Origin: Fen-1364 sp049515135
Lineage (GTDB): Bacteria > Spirochaetota > Spirochaetia > SZUA-6 > Fen-1364
Length of the DNA: 64,000 nt
Assembly: GCA_049515135.1 (NCBI GenBank)
Contig: JBEKUJ010000018.1
Location: 8,579-72,578, forward strand
Direction of reading: 5' to 3'
Below, piece after piece: positions 24,440-33,547 of this stretch. A program made the position numbers and the translations under genes. Below the pieces are notes generated by a model that saw only the letters and a program-made list of their open reading frames with translations, searched no databases and was not told the DNA's origin. The first letter of the stretch is position 1, and the number at the start of each line of letters is the position of its first letter.

Positions 24440-26734
24440 ATGCTCACCGACGTGATTGCGCAGCTTCGCGCGGACCGTGAGTTCACAGACAGGGTCACGC
24501 ACTGGGAGGTGGTTCCCGCCCGGGAGGGCACGTACGCCGACATCCCGGCCGGCGTGGATGATCGGATCCGCGCTGCCCTCGGATCCCGTGGCATCAACCG
24601 GATCTACAGCCACCAGGCTGCCACGTGGGACCTGGTCCGCTCGGGAAAGAGCGTGGTGCTGGTCAGCCCCACCGCTTCCGGCAAGACGCTTGCCTACAAC
24701 CTCCCCGTGCTGCAGAGGCTGCTGGAAAACCCGGATGCCAGGGCGCTGTACCTTTTCCCCACCAAGGCCCTTTCCCAGGACCAGCAGTCGGAGCTGAACG
24801 AGGTCGTCCTGGGGGGTGAGATACCCGTCAGGGTGTTCACGTACGACGGGGACACTCCGGGCTCCATCCGGATCTCCGCCCGCGACGAGGGGCGGATCAT
24901 CATCACCAATCCCGACATGCTCCATACCGGGATCCTTCCCAACCACACCAAGTGGATCAAGGCCCTGAAGAACCTCCGTTACGTCGTGATCGACGAGATG
25001 CACTCCTACCGAGGGGTCTTCGGCAGCCACATGACAAGCGTGATCCGGAGGCTGAAGCGGATCGCCGCGTTCTACGGGTCGACCCCGATCTTCATCTGCT
25101 GCTCGGCCACCATCGGGAACCCCCACGAGCTGGCTCAGCGGATTCTGGAAATGGATGTGACCCTGGTGGACGACAATGGCGCCCCATCGGGAGAGCGCCA
25201 TTTCGTGCTGTACAACCCGCCGCTCGTGGACAGGGTGCAGGGCATCCGCAGGAGCGTGGTGCTGGAAAGCCAGCGCATCGCCACCCGGCTCCTGAAGATG
25301 GGCGTGAAAACCATCGTGTTTGCCCGTTCCCGCGTGAGGACGGAGCTGATCGCAACCTATATCAGGGACTCCCTGAAGAACTTCTACACCGACAACCATG
25401 GAATAACCGTCCAGTCCTACCGGGGCGGCTATCTGCCCAACGAAAGGCGCGCCATAGAAAAAGGGCTTCGGGACGGCAGCATCCAGGGGGTGGTCTCGAC
25501 AAACGCGCTGGAGCTGGGAATCGACATCGGCGGTCTGGATGCATCCATCCTGGCGGGATTTCCCGGCACTATTGCCTCTTCCTGGCAGCAGGCAGGCCGC
25601 GCAGGCCGCCGGGCCATGGTATCACTGTCAATTCTTGTGGCCTCTTCCTCTCCCACGGACCAGTTCGTGATCCAGCATCCCGAATACTTCTTCTCACGAT
25701 CGCCCGAAAACGGCTACATCGACCCGGGCAACATCTTCATCCAGACGGACCAGCTCAAGTGCGCCGTGTTCGAGCTGCCGTTCGTCGAGGGGGAGAGCTT
25801 CGGAGAGGGGGCGCGGGACCTCCTGGAGTACCTCTGCGGGGAGGGTGTGATTCGCCACGCGGGAGGCAAATGGTACTGGGCGGACCGCTCCTACCCTGCG
25901 GAGAACGTGTCCCTGCGGACGTCAACGCCGGAGAACGTTGTCATCGTTGACACCACGAAGGGGAGGGATGAGGTCATCGGCGAAATGGACCTCGTTTCGG
26001 CAAAGCTCCTGGTCTTCGACCATGCCATCTACATCCACCTCGGGGACCAGTTCGTGGTGACACGGCTGGACCTTGAGAACCGCCGCTGCTACGTGGAATC
26101 CACCGATACCGACTACTGGACTGATTCCATTGTAAAGACCGATATCAAGGTCCTGGCCCAGGATGAGGAGAAAGCGCAGGCTGGCGTGCGCACCGTGCTG
26201 GGGGACATCCTTGTGCGCACGCAGGCCACCAGGTTCAAGAAGCTGAAGTACCACACCAACGAGAACGTGGGGTACGGTGACATCTCCCTGCCCCCGGATG
26301 AGATGCACACGCGTTCAACCGTGCTCCTTTTCGATCCCGGAAGCCCGGCAGGCAGGCTGTTCGCCTCCCTGGGAGAGTCGGCAAAGGGGATTGTGATCCA
26401 GCGCCTGGGCGTCCTTCTGCGCACCGTGGCCCCGGTGTTCCTGCTGTGTGATCCGCGCGACATCGGCGTTGCTGAAAGGGTCCGCGACCCGCACTTCGAG
26501 ACCCCGTGCCTGTATGTCTATGACCAGTATCCCGGCGGCATCGGCCTGTCAGAGGGCTTCCTGAGGGACCTTCCCAGGATTGCGCGCGGCGCGCGGGAGG
26601 TCGTGGAGCGCTGCCCCTGCGACCACGGTTGTCCCTCCTGCATCGGCGCTCCCGACGCCGAGCAAGGGAGCCTGGATGCCAAGGCTGAGGTGCGCGCGTT
26701 CCTTGCCGGATGGACGGATTCAATGGAGGGCTGA
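24440..26734 (+). CDS. mrfA: DEAD/DEAH-box helicase of the MrfA/YprA type (DUF1998)
   Basis: A 764-residue superfamily 2 DNA helicase. Motif I is VSPTASGKTLAYNLP (about residue 77), then FPTKALSQDQQ, motif II VVIDEMHSYRGVFGSH (DEMH), ICCSATIGNP (motif III), and SWQQAGRAGRRA (motif VI). The C-terminal DUF1998 region ends in CPCDHGCPSCIG, a four-cysteine metal site of this family. B. subtilis MrfA works with the nuclease MrfB in repair of mitomycin C damage. Here the next gene is the MrfB homologue with a TGATG stop-start overlap, which makes the assignment strong. A good GGGAGGGG site precedes the ATG. Confidence 0.92.
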   Translation: MLTDVIAQLRADREFTDRVTHWEVVPAREGTYADIPAGVDDRIRAALGSRGINRIYSHQAATWDLVRSGKSVVLVSPTASGKTLAYNLPVLQRLLENPDARALYLFPTKALSQDQQSELNEVVLGGEIPVRVFTYDGDTPGSIRISARDEGRIIITNPDMLHTGILPNHTKWIKALKNLRYVVIDEMHSYRGVFGSHMTSVIRRLKRIAAFYGSTPIFICCSATIGNPHELAQRILEMDVTLVDDNGAPSGERHFVLYNPPLVDRVQGIRRSVVLESQRIATRLLKMGVKTIVFARSRVRTELIATYIRDSLKNFYTDNHGITVQSYRGGYLPNERRAIEKGLRDGSIQGVVSTNALELGIDIGGLDASILAGFPGTIASSWQQAGRAGRRAMVSLSILVASSSPTDQFVIQHPEYFFSRSPENGYIDPGNIFIQTDQLKCAVFELPFVEGESFGEGARDLLEYLCGEGVIRHAGGKWYWADRSYPAENVSLRTSTPENVVIVDTTKGRDEVIGEMDLVSAKLLVFDHAIYIHLGDQFVVTRLDLENRRCYVESTDTDYWTDSIVKTDIKVLAQDEEKAQAGVRTVLGDILVRTQATRFKKLKYHTNENVGYGDISLPPDEMHTRSTVLLFDPGSPAGRLFASLGESAKGIVIQRLGVLLRTVAPVFLLCDPRDIGVAERVRDPHFETPCLYVYDQYPGGIGLSEGFLRDLPRIARGAREVVERCPCDHGCPSCIGAPDAEQGSLDAKAEVRAFLAGWTDSMEG

Positions 26735-27906
26735 TGTTTGACGAGGCGCCGCGAACCAGAAGGCGGATAGACTTCCTGAGACAGGGCGGGGAGCCGGGCG
26801 GTGCCGCTGTCAGGCAAGGTCCGGCCTCTGCGCCTGCCTCGTCCCTGGACCCCAGGTTCCCCGGATGGGTCAGGGAAGGGGAGTTTGTGTACCGCCGCAC
26901 GCTGGCCTTTCCCGGTCGCGCCGTGGAGCTTTGGGACCCGGCATTCAGTCCGGAGGCGGGCTCCGTGGACCAGCTCGTATTCTACGACACGGAAACAACG
27001 GGGCTGTCCGGCGGCGCAGGGAGCGTGATTTTCCTGTTCGGCGCGGCGTGGTGCGAGGGGCACGACCTGAGGTTCGAGCAGCTCTTCCTGTCCGATTTCC
27101 CTGGAGAGCCCGAGTTCCTGACCGCCGTATCCGATCTGCTTCGTCCGTTTGCCGCGTGGGTCTCGTATAACGGAAAGACTTTCGACAGCCATCTCCTTCG
27201 AAGCAGGTTCCTGATGAACGGGATGAGCTTCGAGCCGGGTCCCCAGGTGGACCTTCTCCACCATGCGCGGAGGCTGTGGCGTTCCATCACGGGAGACTGC
27301 AGCCTCAAGGCCATAGAGACGGGGATCCTTGGAATCAGTCGGGAAATCGACGTGGCGGGGGAAGACATACCGCTGGTCTGGCTGGAGTTCCTTCGCACGG
27401 GAGCGCCTGGCATCATGCCGGTTGTCTTCCAGCACAACCTGACCGACATCACCTCGGTGGCGCGCCTGTACGGGATCATTGGAGGCCTCCTGCGCGGCGA
27501 CCTCGAGGCAACCCCTGTGGATGAGAGGGCGCTGGGAGGCTGGCTTCTTGCCCGGTCACCGGCAAGCGGAGCAGCGGTGCTCCAGGAAGCATTCCAGAAG
27601 GGGAACCTCGAAGCAGGTGTTGCCCTCAGCCTCCATCACAAGAGGCTCAGGGAATGGGACCGCGCCGTGGCGATATGGGAGGCGCTGCTCCTGCAGTCGA
27701 AGAGCATGTTCGCCGCCGTGGAGCTTGCAAAGCACCTGGAACACAGGCTCCGGGACCTGAGGCGGGCTCTGGATGTAATGGATATGATTTCAGCATGGCA
27801 GCTGCCCCTGAGCGGCCGCGACCGCCAGGAGGTGAGGCGCCGCAGGGATAGGCTGGTCAGGAAGCTTTCCCGAACCCAAGACCACGCTTCGCGCGGTCCG
27901 GGCTAG
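26734..27906 (+). CDS. mrfB: DEDDh-type exonuclease MrfB/YprB with TPR-like tail
   Basis: A 390-residue predicted 3'-5' exonuclease with an RNase H-like fold. The metal-binding residues appear as FYDTETTG (Asp, Glu; about residue 90), YNGKTFDSHLL (Asp) and FQHNLTDITSVA (His, Asp). The C-terminal 100 residues are helical and TPR-like (ALSLHHKRLREWDRAVAIWE), as in B. subtilis YprB. The ATG at 26734 overlaps the mrfA stop by one base, with GGAGGG upstream. With MrfA it would form a UvrABC-independent excision repair pair. Its stop shares a CTAG with the convergent GH94 gene. Confidence 0.9.
   Translation: MFDEAPRTRRRIDFLRQGGEPGGAAVRQGPASAPASSLDPRFPGWVREGEFVYRRTLAFPGRAVELWDPAFSPEAGSVDQLVFYDTETTGLSGGAGSVIFLFGAAWCEGHDLRFEQLFLSDFPGEPEFLTAVSDLLRPFAAWVSYNGKTFDSHLLRSRFLMNGMSFEPGPQVDLLHHARRLWRSITGDCSLKAIETGILGISREIDVAGEDIPLVWLEFLRTGAPGIMPVVFQHNLTDITSVARLYGIIGGLLRGDLEATPVDERALGGWLLARSPASGAAVLQEAFQKGNLEAGVALSLHHKRLREWDRAVAIWEALLLQSKSMFAAVELAKHLEHRLRDLRRALDVMDMISAWQLPLSGRDRQEVRRRRDRLVRKLSRTQDHASRGPG
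27882..27906 (-). repeat. 25-bp 3' element, copy 1 (after GH94 gene)
   Basis: Read on the minus strand, this follows the stop codon of the GH94 gene: CTAGCC, one base, GGACCGCGCGAAGCG, one base, GG. Copy 2 lies after csrA (46256-46280) with 23 of 25 bases identical. Its core can form a short hairpin with a GAA loop. It also overlaps the last codons of mrfB on the other strand. Confidence 0.6.
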
Positions 27907-30314
27907 CCCAACTCGACTTCAACGGTGTGCTCCGCACCGTCTGCAAACGCGGGAATCATCGCGCCGCGCACTTCCCTGGAATCAACGGTCATGGATCTGA
28001 CTCCCCGACACACGTGAGAGGGGTTGCGGACCCTGATGAGATAGCGGGCTCCCCGGAACGCCCGTGTGACCTCAAATCCATCCCATCCGGCAGGAATGCA
28101 GGGATCCACCGTGAGCCCTGCGTAGTCCGGCCGGATGCCAAGGATGTGCTTGACCGCTGCCTGGTAGACCCATGACGCAGTGCCGGAGAGCCACGAGTTC
28201 CTGGCAAGGCCGAACAGGGGATGCTCGTCTCCCAGGATGTTCTGCGGGTACACCCAGGGCTCGCATTCGAAGCGCTCGACCTGGTCATTGCTCAGCGCGG
28301 GATTGATCTGGCGATAATACTGCCAGGCAAGGTCCCCGTTGCCCACCAGGGTCTGGGCGATCATGGCCCACGGATTTGTGTGGAGGAAGATCCCGCAGTT
28401 CTCTTTGGCTCCCGGGGGATATGTCGTGACCCCGCCCTTGGCAGGGTCGAACCCGTTGAATCCCGGGGCTGATTTCTTGATTCCATGCCTGGTGTTGAGA
28501 CGGGAGTGCATCGATTGTAGGGCGGCCAGCGCCCGCTCCGGCGTCGCGAAGCGAGCGATGACCGGCCACGTTTGCGCGTTGATGTAAATCTGTCCCTGTG
28601 CGTTGCTCCGGGAGCCCAGCGGCGCGCCATCTGCGTCGAAGTACCGCACGTACCAGGCACCGTCCCAGGCGTGCCGGTTGAACAGGCTCTTCATCTCCTC
28701 GAACCAACGGTCGCATTCCGCCGCTCCAGCGGTGTCCCCGGTCTGGAGCAGAAGAGCAGACATCTCAGCAAGGGCCTTGCCGTACAGGCAGGCGGTGAAA
28801 ATCGACTCTGCCCCCGCGGGCAGGTTCACCGTATCGTTCCAATCCGCAAATCCAAGGAGCGGAAGCCCGTGCTGTCCCACGTTCCCACGGGTAAAAACAA
28901 GGGCGCGCGTGAGGTGCTCGAGCACAGTGGCGGTCTCCGCGGGATGGCCGGATTCCGCCTTGTCATAGAAAGGTACGGGATGGGAGAGGAGCTGGAAGTC
29001 TCCGGTTTCCTTCACGTACTCACACACGGCCAGGACGATCCAGAGAGCATCGTCGCTGTAGTACTGAGGTCGATCCTCCCTCTCCCGGGCGTCTCCCATG
29101 GTCGCTTCCATCGTTGCCGGATTGAACTGATGCATCGCGTGCCCTGCGCGTGTCTGGACGCTCAGGAGCCGCATGATAAGCTCGCGCGCTTCCACGGGCG
29201 CGTTGGGAAGCACGCCCATCGCGTCCTGCGATGAGTCACGAAAGCCTATCCCCCGGGCGCCGTAGCCCAACTGGTAGAGTGAGAGATACCGGGACCATGT
29301 CAACGTGACGTAACACTGCCTGGGATTATGGATGTTGAGCATCCTGTCAGCATCGGCGTCGGGTGTGCGCACCTGCTGCCGGTCCAGGTAGGCATCCCAG
29401 AAGGCTCGAATGTCGCGGAATGCCTCTTCAACGCGCGCGGGATCGCCGAAGCCGCGGATGGCCGGCGTGTCCTCAGCGACGCTCCGGGCCTGCCCGATCT
29501 GCACGATGAGCCGTTTCTCTGCCCCCGGGCTGATTTTCCCCAGGTGGTGCATGAGCGCGCCGATATTGTCGCCCCTTGTGGCCTGGCTGTTGCCAAGCTC
29601 CCTGGCGCCGAGGCTTGCCGGCCGTGCCCACGTTCCGTACTCGTTGTCTCCCAGGAACCTCCTGCGGTCCGTCTCGAATGAAGAGGCGGGCAGACTGGAC
29701 GCCATGTAGTTGACGCGGGTGTCCCGCATCATGAATGCATACTGGGAGAGGATGATGCGGCCGTCCCCCTCCCGCATCGCCGTGCTCTGCATGGTCTGGG
29801 GGACCCAGTCAGCATTCGTGAGCTGTTTCAGAGCATCGAAATGCGTGTACTCCACCACCGGGATGGCGTCCACTTCCAGGGGCTCGGCGCCGATGTTCCT
29901 GATCCGGATATCTATGAGAAGGCGGGCTTCACCGCGCGGAACAAAGAAAGTGGCGGCGGTCTGGAGCCCGCCGGCGGCGGAGACGATCCTGGTGTATCCA
30001 AGGCCGATATGGCATTCAAACAGGTCCAGGGGTTGGAGCCCGGGAACGTAGAAAGGGGAAGAGACGACATACCGTCCCTCCGAGCCTGCCCTCAGGTAGA
30101 GCGTGGTTCCCTTGAAGTCGGATGCTGGCTGCAGGGCCAGATACCGCGTGATCCGGTTGGTGGCCGGGTCACCCCTGCAGAGAAGCGCACCACCGGTGTG
30201 GTCCACAAACCCGCCGAAAGCGAGCGTGCCGACGTAGTTGATCCATTTTACCGGCGTCCGCGGGTCTGTGATGACATACTCCCTGGCCAGGTCGTCAAAG
30301 TAGCCGCACCTCAT
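27903..30314 (-). CDS. GH94 disaccharide phosphorylase (cellobionic-acid-phosphorylase-like)
   Basis: An 803-residue glycoside phosphorylase of family GH94 that would split a beta-linked disaccharide with phosphate to give glucose 1-phosphate. It begins MRCGYFDDLAREYVITDPRT like cellobiose phosphorylases and has the catalytic Asp motif in LLGFADWNDTVN, plus ARGIGFRDSSQDAMG and SWLSGTASWVYQA. The N-terminal region (FGGFVDHTGGALLCRGD, SDFKGTTLYLRAG) differs clearly from the second GH94 at 35081 and resembles, from memory, the cellobionic acid phosphorylase branch. Substrate is therefore tentative. It has no signal peptide, so it is cytosolic. Its ATG overlaps the ROK repressor stop (ATGA), so the two are one operon. 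Confidence 0.88.
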   Translation of the reverse strand: MRCGYFDDLAREYVITDPRTPVKWINYVGTLAFGGFVDHTGGALLCRGDPATNRITRYLALQPASDFKGTTLYLRAGSEGRYVVSSPFYVPGLQPLDLFECHIGLGYTRIVSAAGGLQTAATFFVPRGEARLLIDIRIRNIGAEPLEVDAIPVVEYTHFDALKQLTNADWVPQTMQSTAMREGDGRIILSQYAFMMRDTRVNYMASSLPASSFETDRRRFLGDNEYGTWARPASLGARELGNSQATRGDNIGALMHHLGKISPGAEKRLIVQIGQARSVAEDTPAIRGFGDPARVEEAFRDIRAFWDAYLDRQQVRTPDADADRMLNIHNPRQCYVTLTWSRYLSLYQLGYGARGIGFRDSSQDAMGVLPNAPVEARELIMRLLSVQTRAGHAMHQFNPATMEATMGDAREREDRPQYYSDDALWIVLAVCEYVKETGDFQLLSHPVPFYDKAESGHPAETATVLEHLTRALVFTRGNVGQHGLPLLGFADWNDTVNLPAGAESIFTACLYGKALAEMSALLLQTGDTAGAAECDRWFEEMKSLFNRHAWDGAWYVRYFDADGAPLGSRSNAQGQIYINAQTWPVIARFATPERALAALQSMHSRLNTRHGIKKSAPGFNGFDPAKGGVTTYPPGAKENCGIFLHTNPWAMIAQTLVGNGDLAWQYYRQINPALSNDQVERFECEPWVYPQNILGDEHPLFGLARNSWLSGTASWVYQAAVKHILGIRPDYAGLTVDPCIPAGWDGFEVTRAFRGARYLIRVRNPSHVCRGVRSMTVDSREVRGAMIPAFADGAEHTVEVELG

Positions 30315-31462
30315 TGGATTGCCACGCTCCTAGCCGGCACCTCCTCGATCTCGGGAAGGGAGAACATCCGCTCCAGGAACATGGAGGCTGCGCCGTATGC
30401 GACAACCAGCTCGCCCAGCTCGGAAAGCTCTATCTGCAGCGCCTTCCTTCCGTACGGCCAGTTTTTCTGGACCTCCTCCTCGATGGCGGGGATCAGAATG
30501 GAGCGGTATTTCTCCACGCTGCCTCCGATGAATACGTGCGACAGGTCAAGGGTGTTGACAAGCAGGGCGACGTTGCGACCGATTTCCCGGGCAACCTCCC
30601 GAAAGGCGGGCTCCTCGTGCGCCGCCACCCGCATGGTCTCGTCGGGCAGCGAAAACTGGCTCTTCGTCTCCGTGGTGCGGAATACGCTGCGGAACTCGCC
30701 TGCCGAGCTGTTTGCCCCCAGGTGCACCCGACCGCCGATGACGAGTCCGAGCCCCACCGACACCCCGCCCCCGTTCACGTCTCCCATGCGCTCTTTGCGG
30801 AACTCCCCAAGGAGAAAGAGAAACTCCCGCGGCCTGTTCCCGCGGTTGCGCACCAGCTCCGCCCAGCAGCAGCAGTTCGCGTCGTTGTCGATGCACAGGG
30901 GCTTTCCGATGAGCCGGGCAGCGGACGCATAGAACTCCATGGGCGCCGAGATGCCCAGGGGGAGGGATTGCTGGATCACTCCCCTGGCGGAATCCACGAT
31001 CCCTGAGACTCCCACGCCGATCCCAAGGGGTTCCAGGAAGCGGCTTTCCAGATCCAGGGAGACTTCGTTCATGATGTCGAGGAAGACCGAGGGAATCTGC
31101 TTTCCGTCGGCCTTCATGGGCTCCGACCGGGAGTACAGGACCTTTCCGTCAAGGTCGACGGCCACCGCCGTATAGCGCTCTGTCTGGATCTCAAGCCCGA
31201 CAACGCAGCCGAAGTCTCCCCGCACGCTGAGAAAGACGGGCCTTCGGCCGCCTTTCTGGCTCGAGTCCCCCTGGGCCGATTCCACGAGGATCTCTTTTTG
31301 CAGCAGGTCGGCCACGAGCTTGGTGACAGTGGACTTGTCGAGCCTCAGGCCTTTGGACAGGGTGCTTCGGCTGACCCCTGGAGAGACCCAGACCGCTCTC
31401 AGGATCCTGTGAAAGTTGACCGGGTTCAGGTTCTTATTCAGGAGAAAACTAATATCCTTCAT
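30311..31462 (-). CDS. ROK-family transcriptional repressor (XylR/NagC type)
   Basis: A 383-residue sugar-responsive regulator. The N-terminal winged helix-turn-helix is VSRSTLSKGLRLDKSTVTKL (about residues 28-50), followed by a ROK kinase-fold domain with VVGLEIQTERYTAVAVDLDG, GIGVGVSGIVD, CIDNDANCCCWAE and SVGLGLVIGGRVHLGAN. The usual zinc-binding CxCGxxGCxE is replaced by NSSAGEFRS, so metal binding in the classic manner is lost. It is co-translated with the GH94 gene and divergent from the sugar transporter, so it probably represses both sides until the sugar or its product binds. Confidence 0.92.
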   Translation of the reverse strand: MKDISFLLNKNLNPVNFHRILRAVWVSPGVSRSTLSKGLRLDKSTVTKLVADLLQKEILVESAQGDSSQKGGRRPVFLSVRGDFGCVVGLEIQTERYTAVAVDLDGKVLYSRSEPMKADGKQIPSVFLDIMNEVSLDLESRFLEPLGIGVGVSGIVDSARGVIQQSLPLGISAPMEFYASAARLIGKPLCIDNDANCCCWAELVRNRGNRPREFLFLLGEFRKERMGDVNGGGVSVGLGLVIGGRVHLGANSSAGEFRSVFRTTETKSQFSLPDETMRVAAHEEPAFREVAREIGRNVALLVNTLDLSHVFIGGSVEKYRSILIPAIEEEVQKNWPYGRKALQIELSELGELVVAYGAASMFLERMFSLPEIEEVPARSVAIQ

Positions 31463-31484
31463 AGTAAGTTGCTTCTATCAACCT

Positions 31485-31513
31485 AAAGTATCAGGCCTTA
31501 CGAAGACAATCAA
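31485..31513 (-). promoter_or_regulatory. Possible promoter of the ROK-GH94 operon
   Basis: Minus-strand TTGATT (31508-31513), 17 bp, TACTTT (31485-31490), 23 bp before the ROK ATG. A CAATCAATAG sequence (31507-31516) overlaps the -35 and recurs as CAATCAACTG in the transporter leader, which suits autoregulation. Confidence 0.4.
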
Positions 31514-31535
31514 TAGAGAATTTTACTGATTTTTA

Positions 31536-31564
31536 TTGACAAGAATAATCAGCTGTGATTGAAT
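31536..31564 (+). promoter_or_regulatory. Promoter of the sugar transporter operon
   Basis: Perfect -35 TTGACA (31536-31541), 17 bp, TTGAAT (31559-31564). It is 46 bp upstream of the permease TTG start. Confidence 0.6.
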
Positions 31565-31582
31565 ATGGTTGGTTGAATGAAA

Positions 31583-31596
31583 CAATCAACTGATTG
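31583..31596 (+). promoter_or_regulatory. Candidate ROK operator, CAATCA-N2-TGATTG
   Basis: A 14-bp inverted repeat with 6-bp arms CAATCA and TGATTG lies between the transporter promoter and its ribosome-binding site. A half-site-like CAATCAATAG lies at 31507 in the divergent promoter. ROK repressors bind inverted repeats in such positions; binding is inferred. Confidence 0.45.
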
Positions 31597-31609
31597 ACGA
31601 GGTACAAAC

Positions 31610-32566
31610 TTGGCTGATGTCTTGGCAGAAGCAGTGCCAAAGACCCGTACGCTTGCAAGGCCGGCGAGGCGACGCACCAATTTCGGCCTTCTGAGCATGG
31701 TGATTCCCGGCACGATTGCTCTCGTTTTCTTCAGCTATATCCCGATGGCCGGGATCTTCATCGCGTTCAAGGACATCAACTACACCAAAGGGATCCTGGC
31801 AAGCCCATGGATCGGTTTCAAGAACTTCGAGTTTTTTCTGAAGACCCCGGATGCCTGGATCACGACAAGAAACTCGGTCCTCTACAACGTCGCTTTCATC
31901 GTCCTTGGCACAGTTGCCGCAGTGGGGGCGGCCGTGGCCCTTGACGGCCTGCGGGCCAAGAGAAGCGCGCGCCTGTACCAGGGAGTCATGTTTCTTCCAT
32001 ACTTCTTTTCCTGGATCGTCATCAGCACACTTGTCTTCTCCTTCCTGTCCACAGATCTGGGCTTTTTCAACAAACAACTCTTTCCCGTTCTGGGCGTAGA
32101 GCCCATCAACTGGTATATCGAGCCGGTCTACTGGCCCTTTATCCTCATCTTCACCAACCTGTGGAAATACACAGGCTACTGCAGCGTGATCTACCTGGCC
32201 GCCTTGTCCGGAATTGACCAGAACTGCCTGGAAGCGGCGGCTCTCGATGGGGCAAGCAGGTGGCAGACCATCATGAGGATCATGATCCCGCTGATCTCTT
32301 ACGTCATCATCATCCAGGTGCTCCTGTCCATCGGGCGGCTGTTCTATTCGGACTTCGGGCTTTTCTACCAGGTCCCGCAGAACATGGGGCCTTTGTTCAA
32401 CGCCACAAACGTCATCGACACCTACGTGTACAGGACCCTGGTCAACGTGGGGGACATCGGCATGTCCGCCGCCGCAGGGCTGTACCAGTCGGGAGTGGGA
32501 TTTGTCCTTGTCCTTGTGTCGAACCTGGTCGTGCGAAAGATCGACCCTGAAAAGAGCCTGTTCTGA
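31610..32566 (+). CDS. Sugar ABC transporter permease 1 (LplB/YtcP-type)
   Basis: An inner-membrane permease of 318 aa. The start is TTG at 31610, supported by GAGGT spaced 6 nt. Hydrophobic segments are visible at about residues 28-50, 85-115, 125-150, 170-195, 215-245 and 275-300. The EAA loop that docks the ATPase is CLEAAALDGASRWQTIMRI. It pairs with the next gene, the second permease, and a lipoprotein binding protein. No ATPase gene is in the locus, so a shared MsmK/UgpC-type ATPase encoded elsewhere is expected. Substrate is inferred as a beta-glucosidic disaccharide from the GH94 neighbours. Confidence 0.93.
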   Translation: MADVLAEAVPKTRTLARPARRRTNFGLLSMVIPGTIALVFFSYIPMAGIFIAFKDINYTKGILASPWIGFKNFEFFLKTPDAWITTRNSVLYNVAFIVLGTVAAVGAAVALDGLRAKRSARLYQGVMFLPYFFSWIVISTLVFSFLSTDLGFFNKQLFPVLGVEPINWYIEPVYWPFILIFTNLWKYTGYCSVIYLAALSGIDQNCLEAAALDGASRWQTIMRIMIPLISYVIIIQVLLSIGRLFYSDFGLFYQVPQNMGPLFNATNVIDTYVYRTLVNVGDIGMSAAAGLYQSGVGFVLVLVSNLVVRKIDPEKSLF

Positions 32567-32573
32567 GGAAGAA

Positions 32574-33494
32574 ATGAAGAACGCAGCCAGCTCGGTAACA
32601 GTGAGTCTCCTCGGGTCCGGCAGGGTGGGGCAGATCGCATCGCATATCATCTTCGTGATCGTCTGCGTGATCTGTCTCTATCCCCTTGCCCTCGTGATCG
32701 GGATCTCCTTCTCGGATGAGTCCGCCATTGCAATCCATGGCTTCAAGCTGCTGCCGTCAAAGGCCAGCCTTGTGGCCTACGATTTCGTCCTGAAGCAGAG
32801 CGACGCCATAGCGCGGGCATACGTCATCACTATCATCGTAACCGGGCTGGGCACCTTTCTGAGCACCCTCGTGATCGCGCTGTACGCGTACCCCCTCTCC
32901 CGCAAGGATTTCGCGCAGAGGAAGTTTTTCTCCTTTATCGCTTTTTTCACAATGCTGTTCTCCGGCGGCCTGGTGCCCTGGTACATGGTGTGCGTGTTCC
33001 TCCTGCACCTGAGGAACAACCTCTGGGCGCTCTTCCTTCCCTACACCATGAACGCGTGGTACGTGCTCATCATGCGCACGTTCTACAAGACCAACGTGCC
33101 GGACTCCATCATCGAGTCAGCCAGAATGGACGGGGCGGGGGAGTACACCATTTTCTTCCGCATCATCGTCAGCCTGGCAAAACCAGGCCTCGCGACAATC
33201 GCGCTGTTCAATACCATCGTGTTCTGGAACGACTGGTGGCTGCCCCTGATGCTGGTGAACGACCCTGCCTGGTTCAACCTCCAGTACCTGATGTACCGGG
33301 TCCAGGTCAACATCCAGTACCTCTCCAGCATGGCGGGGAACACCAACGTGGCCGGGGAGATCCTGCGCAGGCTTCCCTCCCGGACCGCCCAGATGGCCAT
33401 GTGCATCCTGTCCATCGGGCCCATCGTGCTGGCGTACCCGTTCTTCCAGAAGTACTTCGTCAAGGGGATCACTATCGGTTCGCTCAAGGAGTAG
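32574..33494 (+). CDS. Sugar ABC transporter permease 2 (carbohydrate uptake family)
   Basis: A 306-residue permease from the ATG at 32574, with GAGGAA overlapping the upstream stop. The membrane segments include ASHIIFVIVCVICLYPLALV and the EAA loop is SIIESARMDGAGEYTIFFRI. It forms a heterodimer with permease 1. The LplC/YtcP-like family usually transports oligosaccharides. It is 7 bp downstream of the first permease. Confidence 0.93.
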   Translation: MKNAASSVTVSLLGSGRVGQIASHIIFVIVCVICLYPLALVIGISFSDESAIAIHGFKLLPSKASLVAYDFVLKQSDAIARAYVITIIVTGLGTFLSTLVIALYAYPLSRKDFAQRKFFSFIAFFTMLFSGGLVPWYMVCVFLLHLRNNLWALFLPYTMNAWYVLIMRTFYKTNVPDSIIESARMDGAGEYTIFFRIIVSLAKPGLATIALFNTIVFWNDWWLPLMLVNDPAWFNLQYLMYRVQVNIQYLSSMAGNTNVAGEILRRLPSRTAQMAMCILSIGPIVLAYPFFQKYFVKGITIGSLKE

Positions 33495-33547
33495 CTGGAC
33501 CGGCCCGTGGGGCCGGATACCACATATCACAAGAGGAGGATTTCGAG

